Assembly (NCBI GenBank): GCA_902491135.1
Contig: CABUGR010000029.1
Span: 1 to 9,074 of the forward strand
Length of the DNA stretch: 9,074 nucleotides
Reading direction: 5' to 3'
From: an uncultured Collinsella sp.
GTDB lineage: Bacteria > Actinomycetota > Coriobacteriia > Coriobacteriales > Coriobacteriaceae
How positions within the stretch are numbered: position 1 is the first letter of the stretch; each line of letters begins with the position of its first letter. The notes beneath the pieces were generated by a model. That model saw nothing but the letters and a program-made list of their open reading frames with translations. It was not told where the DNA came from and did not search any database. Positions 1-5,772 of the stretch are shown here, in pieces. Both the position numbers and the translations under genes were made by a program.

Positions 1-153
1 GGCGAGGCTGGCGTTGTTCTCGGGCAGCGGGTCGCCGCCGAGACGGGCAGCAACGGTAATGTTGCGGCTGAGCTTGGAGAAGAGGGCGGAACGCTTGGCG
101 TCCTGCGCGCCCTTACGATGCTTGGTTGTGGCCCACTTAGAGTGTCCGGACAT
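1..153 (-). CDS. yebC: YebC/PmpR-family protein, N-terminal fragment
   Basis: Only the first 51 codons are in the window; the gene continues past base 1. The visible protein opens with [20 protein letters not shown], the hallmark N-terminus of the YebC/PmpR/TACO1 family, followed by [20 protein letters not shown] and DPLPENN, which fit the family's first domain. Family members are about 240-250 residues, bind DNA in some species as transcriptional regulators, and have been linked to translation of difficult peptide stretches in others. Which role applies here cannot be told from the sequence. The ATG at 153 is well supported: AGGAGA lies at 159-164 on the minus strand, 5 nt upstream. The upstream gap (154-318) separates it from the DUF6020-like gene on the same strand. 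Nothing looks damaged in the visible part. Confidence 0.93.
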   Translation of the reverse strand, partial: MSGHSKWATTKHRKGAQDAKRSALFSKLSRNITVAARLGGDPLPENNASLA

Positions 154-221
154 ACGTGTCTCCTATCGGTTTCGACCTAAAGCCCAGCGCAGATGCTCGG
201 GCAATATAAACAAACGTCCTT

Positions 222-250
222 ATGATATACCTACTGGCCTGCGAGATAAA
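222..250 (-). promoter_or_regulatory. Possible promoter of the yebC-like gene
   Basis: On the minus strand a TATCAT -10-like hexamer (222-227) lies 17 nt downstream of a weak TTTATC -35-like hexamer (245-250). A second AT-rich candidate, TATATT, lies nearer the gene at 203-208. This is the most AT-rich part of the 165-nt gap. The -35 match is poor, so this is only a candidate. Confidence 0.28.
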
Positions 251-283
251 CCCCAAAATGAAGGCGTCGTGATGATGCCCCCC

Positions 284-318
284 TTTGGTGCAAAGAAACC
301 TGACCCCAATGCACCAAG
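284..318 (-). repeat. Stem-loop with GGGGTCAGG loop core (element A)
   Basis: The arms are TTGGTGCA (285-292) and TGCACCAA (310-317), extended by one T-G pair (284 with 318). The 17-nt loop carries, on the minus strand, GGGGTCAGGTTT (296-307). The element abuts the stop codon of the DUF6020-like gene (TAA at 319-321). On the minus strand the hairpin is followed by AAGGGGGG and not by a T-run, so it is not a standard intrinsic terminator, though it could protect the 3' end of the transcript. The loop core resembles those of elements B and C. Confidence 0.6.
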
Positions 319-2502
319 TTAGGACCAGAGGAGATCGCTGCGGGTGATGGTGGCGCCGATGGCAAAGGGCATGCAGGCGATGACCGGATACAGATAGCGC
401 ATGTAGGTCGAGCCGTTGCAGGGACCGATCAGGCACACGGCGAGCACGCCCAGCAGCGGCACCCAGATCGCCAGCGCACGCCACGAATGACGACGTAGCA
501 GATAGACCACCACGGCGATCATGATCCACACATAGGTGGCCGAGCTCATGGTGAGCGAAATAAACGGGATGCGCTGCACCGCCACACGGTACAGATTGAT
601 CAGGTGGTCGCACCAGCGCACTACGTTGCTATCGACCGGATGGAAGTCGAAGTACTTGAGGTTGTCGGGACGCGCCATGATCTCGGCACTACGCGCCGTG
701 CTGTAGACCCAGGCATCGCGCGCGCTCGGATAAAAATAACCATAGTAGTTATTGATAAGCGCCGAAATATAGCACTCGGGATCCTTCTTAAACATCTGAG
801 CCCATACCTCAAAATAGGCATCGATGTCCTCCTGCGAGGCGTACTCGTTAAAGCAGTTCTTGACGGCATCGGACTTGTCGGGGTTGTAGCGGCGGCCCAG
901 GTTCTCGTACTTGAGTACACGATCGATCACGGCACGCTCTTCGTCGGTCACCGAACCGTCGCAAGGAGCTTCCACGATGGTGCCGTCCTCCTTAACCGTA
1001 GGGTTGACGCCCGAGTTAAGGCCGTCGTGCTTTTGGACGAAACGAGCCGTCTGTTGGAACGGAATCGAAAGGATTTCGCGCTTGGAACCAGGCGTGATGT
1101 CGTGCGCTGGCATAAAGACCTTGGTGAAGTACATATTAGAGGCAAGGCAGAGTGCAAGCACCGCAAGAACTCCCACCCAGCGGAAACGCGGGATGCCGCC
1201 CGAAGGCGCAGCACCAGCCTGCTTGGCTGCACGATGAGCCACATGCGCGTCCCATGCGCAAAACGCCGCCGCGATTACGCATGCCGCCAAGGGAAACACC
1301 AGGCCGCCGTTGCGCAGAAACGTGGAACCCATGGCGCCCAGAGTGAGCAGCAGCCAGTCATGTCGCGCAAAGAGCACGGGCCTCTGTTCGCCCGCACGCT
1401 CGGCATTGGCATCACGACGGGGCAAGCCACATGCCACGAGCTTGACGGTCTGTACCAGCAGCACCAAGAACGCGTCGGCAAAGAGCACGTCTTTGGTGAG
1501 CAACGCCGCGTAGTTAGAGAACATCGGCATAAACGCAAAGAACAGCAGGATCGCACCGCGAACCGGCAGGCTCACGCCCAATTTGCGCAGCGACGAAATG
1601 GAATAGGCCATGCAGGCAGCCGTGATGACAAATTGAGCGCAGGTGTAGATGGCAAGACCCGCGTTAGCGCTGTTGAACAGCGAAAGCCCCAGCTGAACGC
1701 ACGAGCCGATAATGGCCGTGTGCACTACGGGATGATGCCCGTTGAGCAGCACGTTGGGGTTGAGTAGGCGCAGGTAGTCGCTCGTGCCGTTGGGATAGTT
1801 GAACCACTGGCGAATCTGCGCGCCCGTATCTCCCATAAAAAGGCCGGGCAGCGAAGCGATGAGCGTGGGCGTCCAGGCGATCATAAGCACCAGGAAGGGC
1901 CCGGCAAAGGGATGGACCGAGAGCACGGCGTGAGCCACACGCCATACGCGGCCAAAGTGCGCCTCGGAAAACGGAATGCGCCGAGAGCTCAGCCAATCTA
2001 GACACTCAAAGGCAAGGTAGAAGGCAACGACCGCCAAGAGCATCCAGCCCGCGCCGCCAATCCAGGCGCAGATGATGCGGGCTTTGTCGCCAAGGACAAT
2101 CTCGGCCGAGTCGGTGAGATCGTAGCTGCGGCCGAACACCATGCAGATGGCGAAGAACAGCGACGGCAGAATGATCGATGGACGCCAGGTGTCGCCACGG
2201 CCAAAGAACACGTAGCGAAACGGCAAGGTGAGCAGGCAGGCAAGCGCAAGCAGCATGACCGCGTCGGTATGGCCGGCAAACGAGAGAAGCACCTCGTAGC
2301 ACACGTACAGCATGCCCGAGGCTTTGGGGTCAATCGCCAAGACTGCGTTGCTCGACACCGGGGCGGGATCGATGGAAAACGCCGTGGTCGCCAACAGCGC
2401 GAGCAAAAATGCGATGAGCGTCTGCTTGGCGGGGTAGCGCTTAAACCAGACAATGCGGGCAGCGTCGCGCGCAGCCGTTGTGGAGAGGTCGGAATCCTTC
2501 AC
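319..2502 (-). CDS. DUF6020-like polytopic membrane protein, possible GT-C glycosyltransferase
   Basis: This is a 727-residue integral membrane protein. After a cytoplasmic start (1-25, ending in the basic stretch FKRYPAK) come many hydrophobic segments, a long soluble stretch at about 470-610, and three or so closing helices. Short motifs stand out: GDTGAQIRQW at about 224-233 and NGHHPVVHT at 254-262, with SIPFQQTARFV at the start of the soluble stretch. These resemble the DUF6020 family as I remember it. An acidic residue in the first outer loop with a large late loop recalls GT-C transferases that use polyprenyl-phosphate sugars. That role is inference; no substrate can be named. The start is a GTG, chosen because AAAGG lies about 10 nt upstream and the next Met is far inside. 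A weak promoter (ATGACA at 2584-2589, GATAAA at 2559-2564, 19-nt spacer) is possible. Stem-loops A and B bracket the gene closely. Confidence 0.8.
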   Translation of the reverse strand: MKDSDLSTTAARDAARIVWFKRYPAKQTLIAFLLALLATTAFSIDPAPVSSNAVLAIDPKASGMLYVCYEVLLSFAGHTDAVMLLALACLLTLPFRYVFFGRGDTWRPSIILPSLFFAICMVFGRSYDLTDSAEIVLGDKARIICAWIGGAGWMLLAVVAFYLAFECLDWLSSRRIPFSEAHFGRVWRVAHAVLSVHPFAGPFLVLMIAWTPTLIASLPGLFMGDTGAQIRQWFNYPNGTSDYLRLLNPNVLLNGHHPVVHTAIIGSCVQLGLSLFNSANAGLAIYTCAQFVITAACMAYSISSLRKLGVSLPVRGAILLFFAFMPMFSNYAALLTKDVLFADAFLVLLVQTVKLVACGLPRRDANAERAGEQRPVLFARHDWLLLTLGAMGSTFLRNGGLVFPLAACVIAAAFCAWDAHVAHRAAKQAGAAPSGGIPRFRWVGVLAVLALCLASNMYFTKVFMPAHDITPGSKREILSIPFQQTARFVQKHDGLNSGVNPTVKEDGTIVEAPCDGSVTDEERAVIDRVLKYENLGRRYNPDKSDAVKNCFNEYASQEDIDAYFEVWAQMFKKDPECYISALINNYYGYFYPSARDAWVYSTARSAEIMARPDNLKYFDFHPVDSNVVRWCDHLINLYRVAVQRIPFISLTMSSATYVWIMIAVVVYLLRRHSWRALAIWVPLLGVLAVCLIGPCNGSTYMRYLYPVIACMPFAIGATITRSDLLWS

Positions 2503-2521
2503 AGTCCGAAAGCCTTTCTAG

Positions 2522-2560
2522 AAACCTGCCAAAAAGGGACAGGTTTATTTTGGCAGGTTT
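2522..2560 (+). repeat. Stem-loop with GGGACAGG loop core (element B)
   Basis: The 13-bp perfect arms are AAACCTGCCAAAA (2522-2534) and TTTTGGCAGGTTT (2548-2560), with a 13-nt loop that reads AGGGACAGGTTTA on the plus strand. It lies 20 nt upstream of the GTG start of the DUF6020-like gene, so it is probably in that gene's 5' leader or promoter. It could affect initiation or mRNA decay, but no T-run supports a terminator in that direction. Confidence 0.7.
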
Positions 2561-2601
2561 TATCTGGGGAAACGTTACGGTTCTGTCATCGTTGCCCAGC
2601 G

Positions 2602-2638
2602 AACCACCACAAAGGTGCCTGTCCCCTTTGTGGTGGTT
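2602..2638 (-). repeat. Stem-loop with GGGGACAGG core, downstream of lgt (element C)
   Basis: The 14-bp perfect arms are AACCACCACAAAGG (2602-2615) and CCTTTGTGGTGGTT (2625-2638), enclosing TGCCTGTCC. On the minus strand the core reads GGGGACAGG (2618-2626). It starts 8 nt after the lgt stop codon. On the lgt strand the hairpin is followed by CGCTGGG, not a T-run. On the plus strand the right arm ends in TTTT, but no plus-strand gene precedes it. It may act as a 3'-end stabiliser or be a resident repeat; termination is possible but not shown. Confidence 0.7.
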
Positions 2639-2645
2639 TTGGTGG

Positions 2646-3467
2646 CTAGGCGTCCAGGTAGACGCGCTGGGGTTGGTTGCGGCGACGAGCAAAGATGATG
2701 AGCGCCAGGCCCGCGATTACGAGCGGCAGGCTCAGCAGCTGACCCATGGTGATAACGCCACCCAGCAGATAGCCCAGCTGTGCATCGGGCACGCGCACAA
2801 ACTCAATTAGGAAGCGGACGATGCCGTAACCCATCACAAACACGCCCATAAACGTGCCTTGGGGCAGTAGCGGCTTTTTGCGGCTGAGCACCTGCAGAAT
2901 GCAAAAGAGCACGATGCCCTCAAGAAATGCCTCGTAGAGCTGGGAGGGGTGACGCGGCATATCGCCCGCGGTGCCACCGAAGACCACGCCCCAGGGCAGA
3001 TCGGTCGGCTTGCCCCACAGCTCTCCGTTCACGAAGTTGGCGCAACGTCCCAGGCACAAGGCCAGCGGCGCGCCGATGACGGCAAGGTCTGCCAAAGTCC
3101 AGGCGTCGAGCTTATACATGCGGCACACGATGATGCCGCCGATAATGCCGCCCACCAAACCGCCATGGAAGCTCATGCCGCCCTCGTTGGTGGCAAAGAT
3201 CTCGAGCGGGTGCGCCCAGTAGTAGCCATCACCGTAAAAGACGACGTAGAACAGGCGCGCACCGATAATGAGGCCAAAGACCACGCCGACCACGACACTC
3301 GTCAGGTCGTCAATCGTGATGTTAAAGCCCCAGCGACGCTGCGTGCGGTACATGACGACTGCTGTGAGCAGGGCGCCGACCACGTAGGCCAGGCCGTACC
3401 AGTAGATGGTGATGGGGCCCGCCGAGATTGCGACGGGATCAAGCATATGGTAGAGGTCGTTGAGCAT
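2646..3467 (-). CDS. lgt: Prolipoprotein diacylglyceryl transferase
   Basis: Lgt moves diacylglycerol from phosphatidylglycerol to the cysteine of the lipobox in prolipoproteins, the first step of lipoprotein maturation, in the cytoplasmic membrane. The 273-residue protein has about seven hydrophobic segments and the family's key residues. His101 lies in HGGLVGG, and GRCANFVNGELWG holds Arg141, Asn144 and Glu149. HPSQLYEA is at 173-180. RFLIEFVRVPDAQLG holds Arg218 and Glu222, matching Arg239 and Glu243 of the E. coli enzyme. ITMGQLLSLP near the end is also typical. The start at 3467 is preferred over an upstream in-frame start (3527) because AGGAGG lies 6 nt before it (3474-3479), and the protein then begins MLNDLYHMLDP, which fits the family; the 20 extra residues have no family character. 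The NifU-like gene lies 109 nt upstream on the same strand, with a hairpin between them. Confidence 0.97.
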   Translation of the reverse strand: MLNDLYHMLDPVAISAGPITIYWYGLAYVVGALLTAVVMYRTQRRWGFNITIDDLTSVVVGVVFGLIIGARLFYVVFYGDGYYWAHPLEIFATNEGGMSFHGGLVGGIIGGIIVCRMYKLDAWTLADLAVIGAPLALCLGRCANFVNGELWGKPTDLPWGVVFGGTAGDMPRHPSQLYEAFLEGIVLFCILQVLSRKKPLLPQGTFMGVFVMGYGIVRFLIEFVRVPDAQLGYLLGGVITMGQLLSLPLVIAGLALIIFARRRNQPQRVYLDA

Positions 3468-3494
3468 ATCGATCCTCCTGCTCCCTACATACAA

Positions 3495-3527
3495 ATGCGG
3501 CCGCGGGCCTTGCGCTCGCAGCCGCAT
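3495..3527 (-). terminator. Hairpin between the NifU-like gene and lgt, possible weak terminator
   Basis: On the minus strand an 11-bp stem (ATGCGGCTGCG paired with CGCGGCCGCAT, one G-U pair) closes an 11-nt loop, is preceded by AAAT and followed by TTGTATGT. It lies 49 nt after the stop of the NifU-like gene and 27 nt before the lgt start. The T-tail is short and broken, so termination would be partial. It could equally be an attenuating or spacing structure in the lgt leader. Confidence 0.42.
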
Positions 3528-3576
3528 ATTTGGGCGTAACGTCTATGCGGAGTATGCCGTCCGCAGCTTTCGCAGC

Positions 3577-3855
3577 TTAGAACGGCGCGTACTCGTCGTA
3601 CAGGTCCTCGGCCTCGCCGGAGGCATTGACCTGCTCAACGCGGGTAACGCCGGGCACATGCTCCTTCAGGATACGCTCAATGCCCATGGACAGGGTCAGC
3701 GAGCTCATGGGGCAGCCGGCGCAGGCGCCCTGCAGCTCCAGCTTGACGACACCCTCGTCGTCGACGCCCACATACTCCATATCGCCGCCATCGGCCTGCA
3801 GGTTGGGGCGAATCTCTTCAAGAACCTTCTTAAGCAGCTCTTCGTTAACAGCCAC
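3577..3855 (-). CDS. NifU-like C-terminal domain protein, Fe-S cluster carrier
   Basis: This is a complete 92-residue stand-alone NifU C-terminal (Nfu-type) domain. Such proteins hold a labile Fe-S cluster between subunits and hand it to client proteins in the cytoplasm. The visible signature is LLKKVLEEIRPNLQADGGD at the start, then GACAGCPMSSLTLSMGIE, in which Cys45 and Cys48 form the CxxC cluster-binding motif. The last ten residues are acidic and aromatic. The start is a GTG at 3855 with AAAGGAG 5 nt upstream (3861-3867). No partner suf or isc gene is next to it. It sits between the dCMP deaminase-like gene (172-nt gap) and lgt on the same strand. The domain assignment is firm; the client proteins are unknown. 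Confidence 0.93.
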   Translation of the reverse strand: MAVNEELLKKVLEEIRPNLQADGGDMEYVGVDDEGVVKLELQGACAGCPMSSLTLSMGIERILKEHVPGVTRVEQVNASGEAEDLYDEYAPF

Positions 3856-3877
3856 AGGGGCTCCTTTCTCACAATTA

Positions 3878-3893
3878 CGCGGGCGCGCCCGCG
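3878..3893. repeat. 16-bp perfect GC palindrome upstream of the NifU-like gene
   Basis: CGCGGGCGCGCCCGCG is its own reverse complement. It lies 22 nt upstream of the GTG start of the NifU-like gene, just above its ribosome binding site, so it probably falls in the 5' leader or the promoter. It could be an operator for a dimeric regulator or simply a GC-rich chance palindrome. No clear promoter hexamers were recognised around it. Confidence 0.45.
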
Positions 3894-3972
3894 GACAGAA
3901 GCTATGTTACTACAGCCGTGTACCCGCTCACGAGCCGTCCATGCGCGCAGACGCGACTTTCACGAGTAGTCA

Positions 3973-3999
3973 ATTTGGGACGGGGCTCTTTTGGCTGCC
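3973..3999 (+). repeat. Dispersed 27-bp repeat with GGGACGGGG core (element D)
   Basis: The plus strand reads ATTTGGGACGGGGCT followed by CTTTTGGCTGCC. The same 27-bp segment occurs on the opposite strand at 5615-5641 with 25 of 27 identities. Here the complementary left arm found around element F is missing, so D looks like a partial copy. It lies 29 nt beyond the dCMP deaminase-like stop codon in a 172-nt gap (3856-4027) that holds no gene. A 10-bp palindrome GCCAGCTGGC follows at 4007-4016. No T-run-ended hairpin was found for the upstream gene. Confidence 0.68.
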
Positions 4000-4027
4000 T
4001 TTTGTTGCCAGCTGGCGTTGCCACGCG

Positions 4028-4552
4028 CTACTGCTGAGCCCGCCCCTCGGTGCCGATGTGAACATCGACGATAACCTGGCGGTAGCTGATGCCACAGGAG
4101 TCGAGGATGCGGCGGCTGATGCGTCCATCATCGGTGTCGGCGTACTTGTTGTCCAGGTAGACAACCTCGCCCACGCCCACCTGAGCCAAAATCTTGGCAC
4201 AATCGTGGCACGGGAACAGCGTGACGTAGACCGTGGAACCCTCGAGGTCCTTGAGCGAGCCACGGTAGTTGAGCACGGCGTTGGCCTCGGCATGGACCAC
4301 GTAGTTGTGCTTGTCCTGCAGCGGGTCGTCGCTCGTACCCCACGGGAAAAAGTCGTCGTTGAGCGCCGAGGGTGTACCATTGTAGCCCACCGAAAGGATG
4401 CGGTGGTTGGTGTTGGCGATGCACGCACCCACCTGCGTGTTGGGGTCCTTGCTGCGGCGCTGCGCGGCGATGGCCACGCTCATAAAGAACTCGTCCCAGC
4501 TAATGACGTCCAGGCGCTTGCCTGACGAAGTTTGATGAAGATCGTCCGACAT
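4028..4552 (-). CDS. dCMP deaminase-family protein (ComEB-like)
   Basis: Zinc-dependent deaminases of this family convert dCMP to dUMP and so feed dTMP synthesis in the cytoplasm; the Gram-positive members are often named ComEB. The 174-residue protein has both halves of the zinc site: VVHAEANAV (His87, catalytic Glu89) and TLFPCHDCAK (Cys115, Cys118). It also has RRSKDPNTQVGACI and VGYNGTP, typical of the dCMP deaminase subgroup. Length matches the family. The ATG at 4552 is chosen over an in-frame one at 4588 because GGAGGT lies 7 nt upstream (4560-4565) and a good -10 box overlaps the longer version. Which nucleotide it prefers cannot be proved from sequence. coaX lies 84 nt upstream on the same strand, but this gene seems to have its own promoter. 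Confidence 0.94.
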   Translation of the reverse strand: MSDDLHQTSSGKRLDVISWDEFFMSVAIAAQRRSKDPNTQVGACIANTNHRILSVGYNGTPSALNDDFFPWGTSDDPLQDKHNYVVHAEANAVLNYRGSLKDLEGSTVYVTLFPCHDCAKILAQVGVGEVVYLDNKYADTDDGRISRRILDSCGISYRQVIVDVHIGTEGRAQQ

Positions 4553-4586
4553 GGCAGACACCTCCGTAATCGCAATAGTTTGACCC

Positions 4587-4595
4587 ATTGTAGCA
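4587..4595 (-). promoter_or_regulatory. Extended -10 promoter of the dCMP deaminase-like gene
   Basis: On the minus strand TGCTACAAT gives a TGn extension and a TACAAT -10 hexamer (4587-4592). A transcript would start near 4580, leaving a leader of about 28 nt that includes the GGAGGT ribosome binding site. No -35 close to TTGACA is seen at 16-18 nt, as is common for extended -10 promoters. Confidence 0.5.
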
Positions 4596-4636
4596 GGTGA
4601 AAGGTGGAGGCGTTTGTCCCACCGGCGCCTTCACTT

Positions 4637-5488
4637 TTACACGCGGCGGGGCTTTTGGTTGATGCGGTAGAGCTCGGCGAGACCCCGCAGCGTCAGCGCG
4701 TCGTCTACCGTCAGGCTGTGGCCGACCAACGCCGCGAGTGCCTCGGCATCGTCGCCGGTGATGACGATGGGCACGTCGCCTTCCCCCGCGGCCTTGGTCG
4801 CGCGCATCTCGGCGAGCACCATGTCGAGCATGCCGTCGATGCGGGCCACCTCGCCCAAGACCACGCCCGAGCGCATGGCCTCACGCGTGTTGCGACCAAT
4901 CACATGCGTGGGTGCCGAGGGCTCGACCTGCGGCAGACGCGCCGCAGCAGCCGAGAGCGAGCGGGCGCCAAGTGCTAGACCCGGCGCGATGACGCCGCCG
5001 ACAAAGGTTCCGTGCGTATCGATGACCTCGATATTGGTCGTAGTGCCCAGGTCGATCACGATGCACGGAGAGCCGTAGACGGCACGGGCCGCCACGGCGT
5101 CGGCGATGCGGTCGGGGCCGATCTCGGCCGGATCATCGTAGTGCACGGGTATGCCGGTCTTAAGTCCCGGCCCCACGGTGAGCACGCGCCCCGTGCAGGT
5201 GCGGGAAAGCGCCGCTTTCCACGGGCGCTCGAGCGCCGGGACCACGCAGCTCAGCACTGCGGCCGCGGGAACGAGCGCGCCGGGCATGCCCGCATCGGCC
5301 GCCAGCGCGCCCATGACCTGCGCGAGCCTCATGCGCGCTTCGTCGGCCGTAATACGGGCCGGCGTCGTGATCTCGCACGTCGCGAGCGGGCGCTCCTGCG
5401 CCGCGGCCGAATCCTCGGCAAACAGGCCAAAGCGAATGAACGTGTTGCCCACGTCGACCGTCAATATATATGCGCACCCATTAAACAT
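4637..5488 (-). CDS. coaX: Type III pantothenate kinase
   Basis: CoaX phosphorylates pantothenate, the first committed step of coenzyme A synthesis, in the cytoplasm. Type III enzymes need a monovalent cation and are not inhibited by CoA. The 283-residue protein shows the ASKHA-fold motifs in order: LTVDVGNT (phosphate loop, Asp12), GPDRIADAVAA with the likely catalytic Asp126, IDLGTTTNIEV at 145-155, and GGVIAPGL at 164-171. The third motif has TTTN where many homologues have TATT; as I recall, such variation is seen in actinobacterial enzymes. The ATG at 5488 has AAAGGAG 8 nt upstream (5497-5503). The common partner birA is not adjacent. The gene is divergent from the OPT transporter, and the repeats at 5526-5649 lie between them. 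Confidence 0.95.
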   Translation of the reverse strand: MFNGCAYILTVDVGNTFIRFGLFAEDSAAAQERPLATCEITTPARITADEARMRLAQVMGALAADAGMPGALVPAAAVLSCVVPALERPWKAALSRTCTGRVLTVGPGLKTGIPVHYDDPAEIGPDRIADAVAARAVYGSPCIVIDLGTTTNIEVIDTHGTFVGGVIAPGLALGARSLSAAAARLPQVEPSAPTHVIGRNTREAMRSGVVLGEVARIDGMLDMVLAEMRATKAAGEGDVPIVITGDDAEALAALVGHSLTVDDALTLRGLAELYRINQKPRRV

Positions 5489-5515
5489 CGTCGGCGCTCC
5501 TTTCGTCTGCCCAGC

Positions 5516-5521
5516 AGTATA
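5516..5521 (-). promoter_or_regulatory. Candidate -10 box for coaX
   Basis: TATACT on the minus strand lies 27 nt upstream of the coaX ATG. A 17-nt spacer would put the -35 box at 5539-5544, inside the left arm of the large palindrome, where the sequence is CCGTCC and unlike TTGACA. It is a candidate only. Confidence 0.35.
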
Positions 5522-5525
5522 TCCC

Positions 5526-5603
5526 GATGATTATTCTGGGACGGGGATTTAAAAATCATTGCGTACCTAATGATTTTTAAATCCCCGTCCCAGAATAATC
5601 ATC
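5526..5603. repeat. 35-bp perfect inverted repeat with 8-nt loop (element E)
   Basis: The arms at 5526-5560 and 5569-5603 are perfectly complementary over 35 bp and enclose GCGTACCT. Each arm carries GGGACGGGG (plus strand 5538-5546, minus strand 5583-5591) followed by an AT-rich inner half (ATTTAAAAATCATT). It lies between two genes that point away from each other, so it is not placed to end either transcript. No target-site duplication was seen at its ends. It resembles a small palindromic mobile element. Confidence 0.85.
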
Positions 5604-5614
5604 CGGCAAACAGG

Positions 5615-5649
5615 GGCAGCTAAAAAAGCCCCGTCCCAAATGAGCTGCC
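5615..5649 (-). repeat. Stem-loop with GGGACGGGG loop core (element F)
   Basis: The 7-bp arms GGCAGCT (5615-5621) and AGCTGCC (5643-5649) enclose a 21-nt loop that on the minus strand carries TTTGGGACGGGGCTTTTTT. The first 27 bp match element D in inverted orientation with two differences. It lies 11 nt from the end of the large palindrome and 7 nt before a -10-like box for the OPT gene. Confidence 0.68.
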
Positions 5650-5656
5650 GTGCGGC

Positions 5657-5662
5657 TATACT
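5657..5662 (+). promoter_or_regulatory. Candidate -10 box for the OPT transporter gene
   Basis: TATACT lies 110 nt upstream of the ATG. The expected -35 position (5634-5639, TCCCAA) falls inside element F and is not a good match. If used, it gives a leader of about 100 nt that is GC-rich and could fold just before the ribosome binding site (GTATCCG at 5721-5727 with CGGATAT at 5749-5755, one G-U pair). No known riboswitch was recognised in it. Confidence 0.33.
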
Positions 5663-5772
5663 GGTGCGCGGTCGTGCGCGAGCTCACGCGGCGGCCCTTG
5701 GTAACCCGACTTCCCGCGCCGTATCCGTAGCGGCGCTCCCGGGGGAAGCGGATATACGCAAAGGAGTTCTAT

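Noticed and set aside
137..613. 158-codon minus-strand frame across the yebC/DUF6020 gap
   Set aside because: It overlaps both supported genes in another frame and has no recognisable features.
604..1767. 387-codon plus-strand open frame
   Set aside because: It is antisense to the DUF6020-like gene; its protein is rich in Arg, His and Val with no family motif or ribosome binding site, as expected from the complement of a GC-rich gene.
2522..2638. Possible CRISPR array, because two hairpins occur close together
   Set aside because: The arms of the two hairpins differ, there are only two units, and no regular spacers or cas genes are present.
5663..5772. Possible riboswitch in the OPT leader
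   Set aside because: The stretch is GC-rich and can form small stems, but no conserved aptamer core was recognised and no terminator or sequestering stem was clear.
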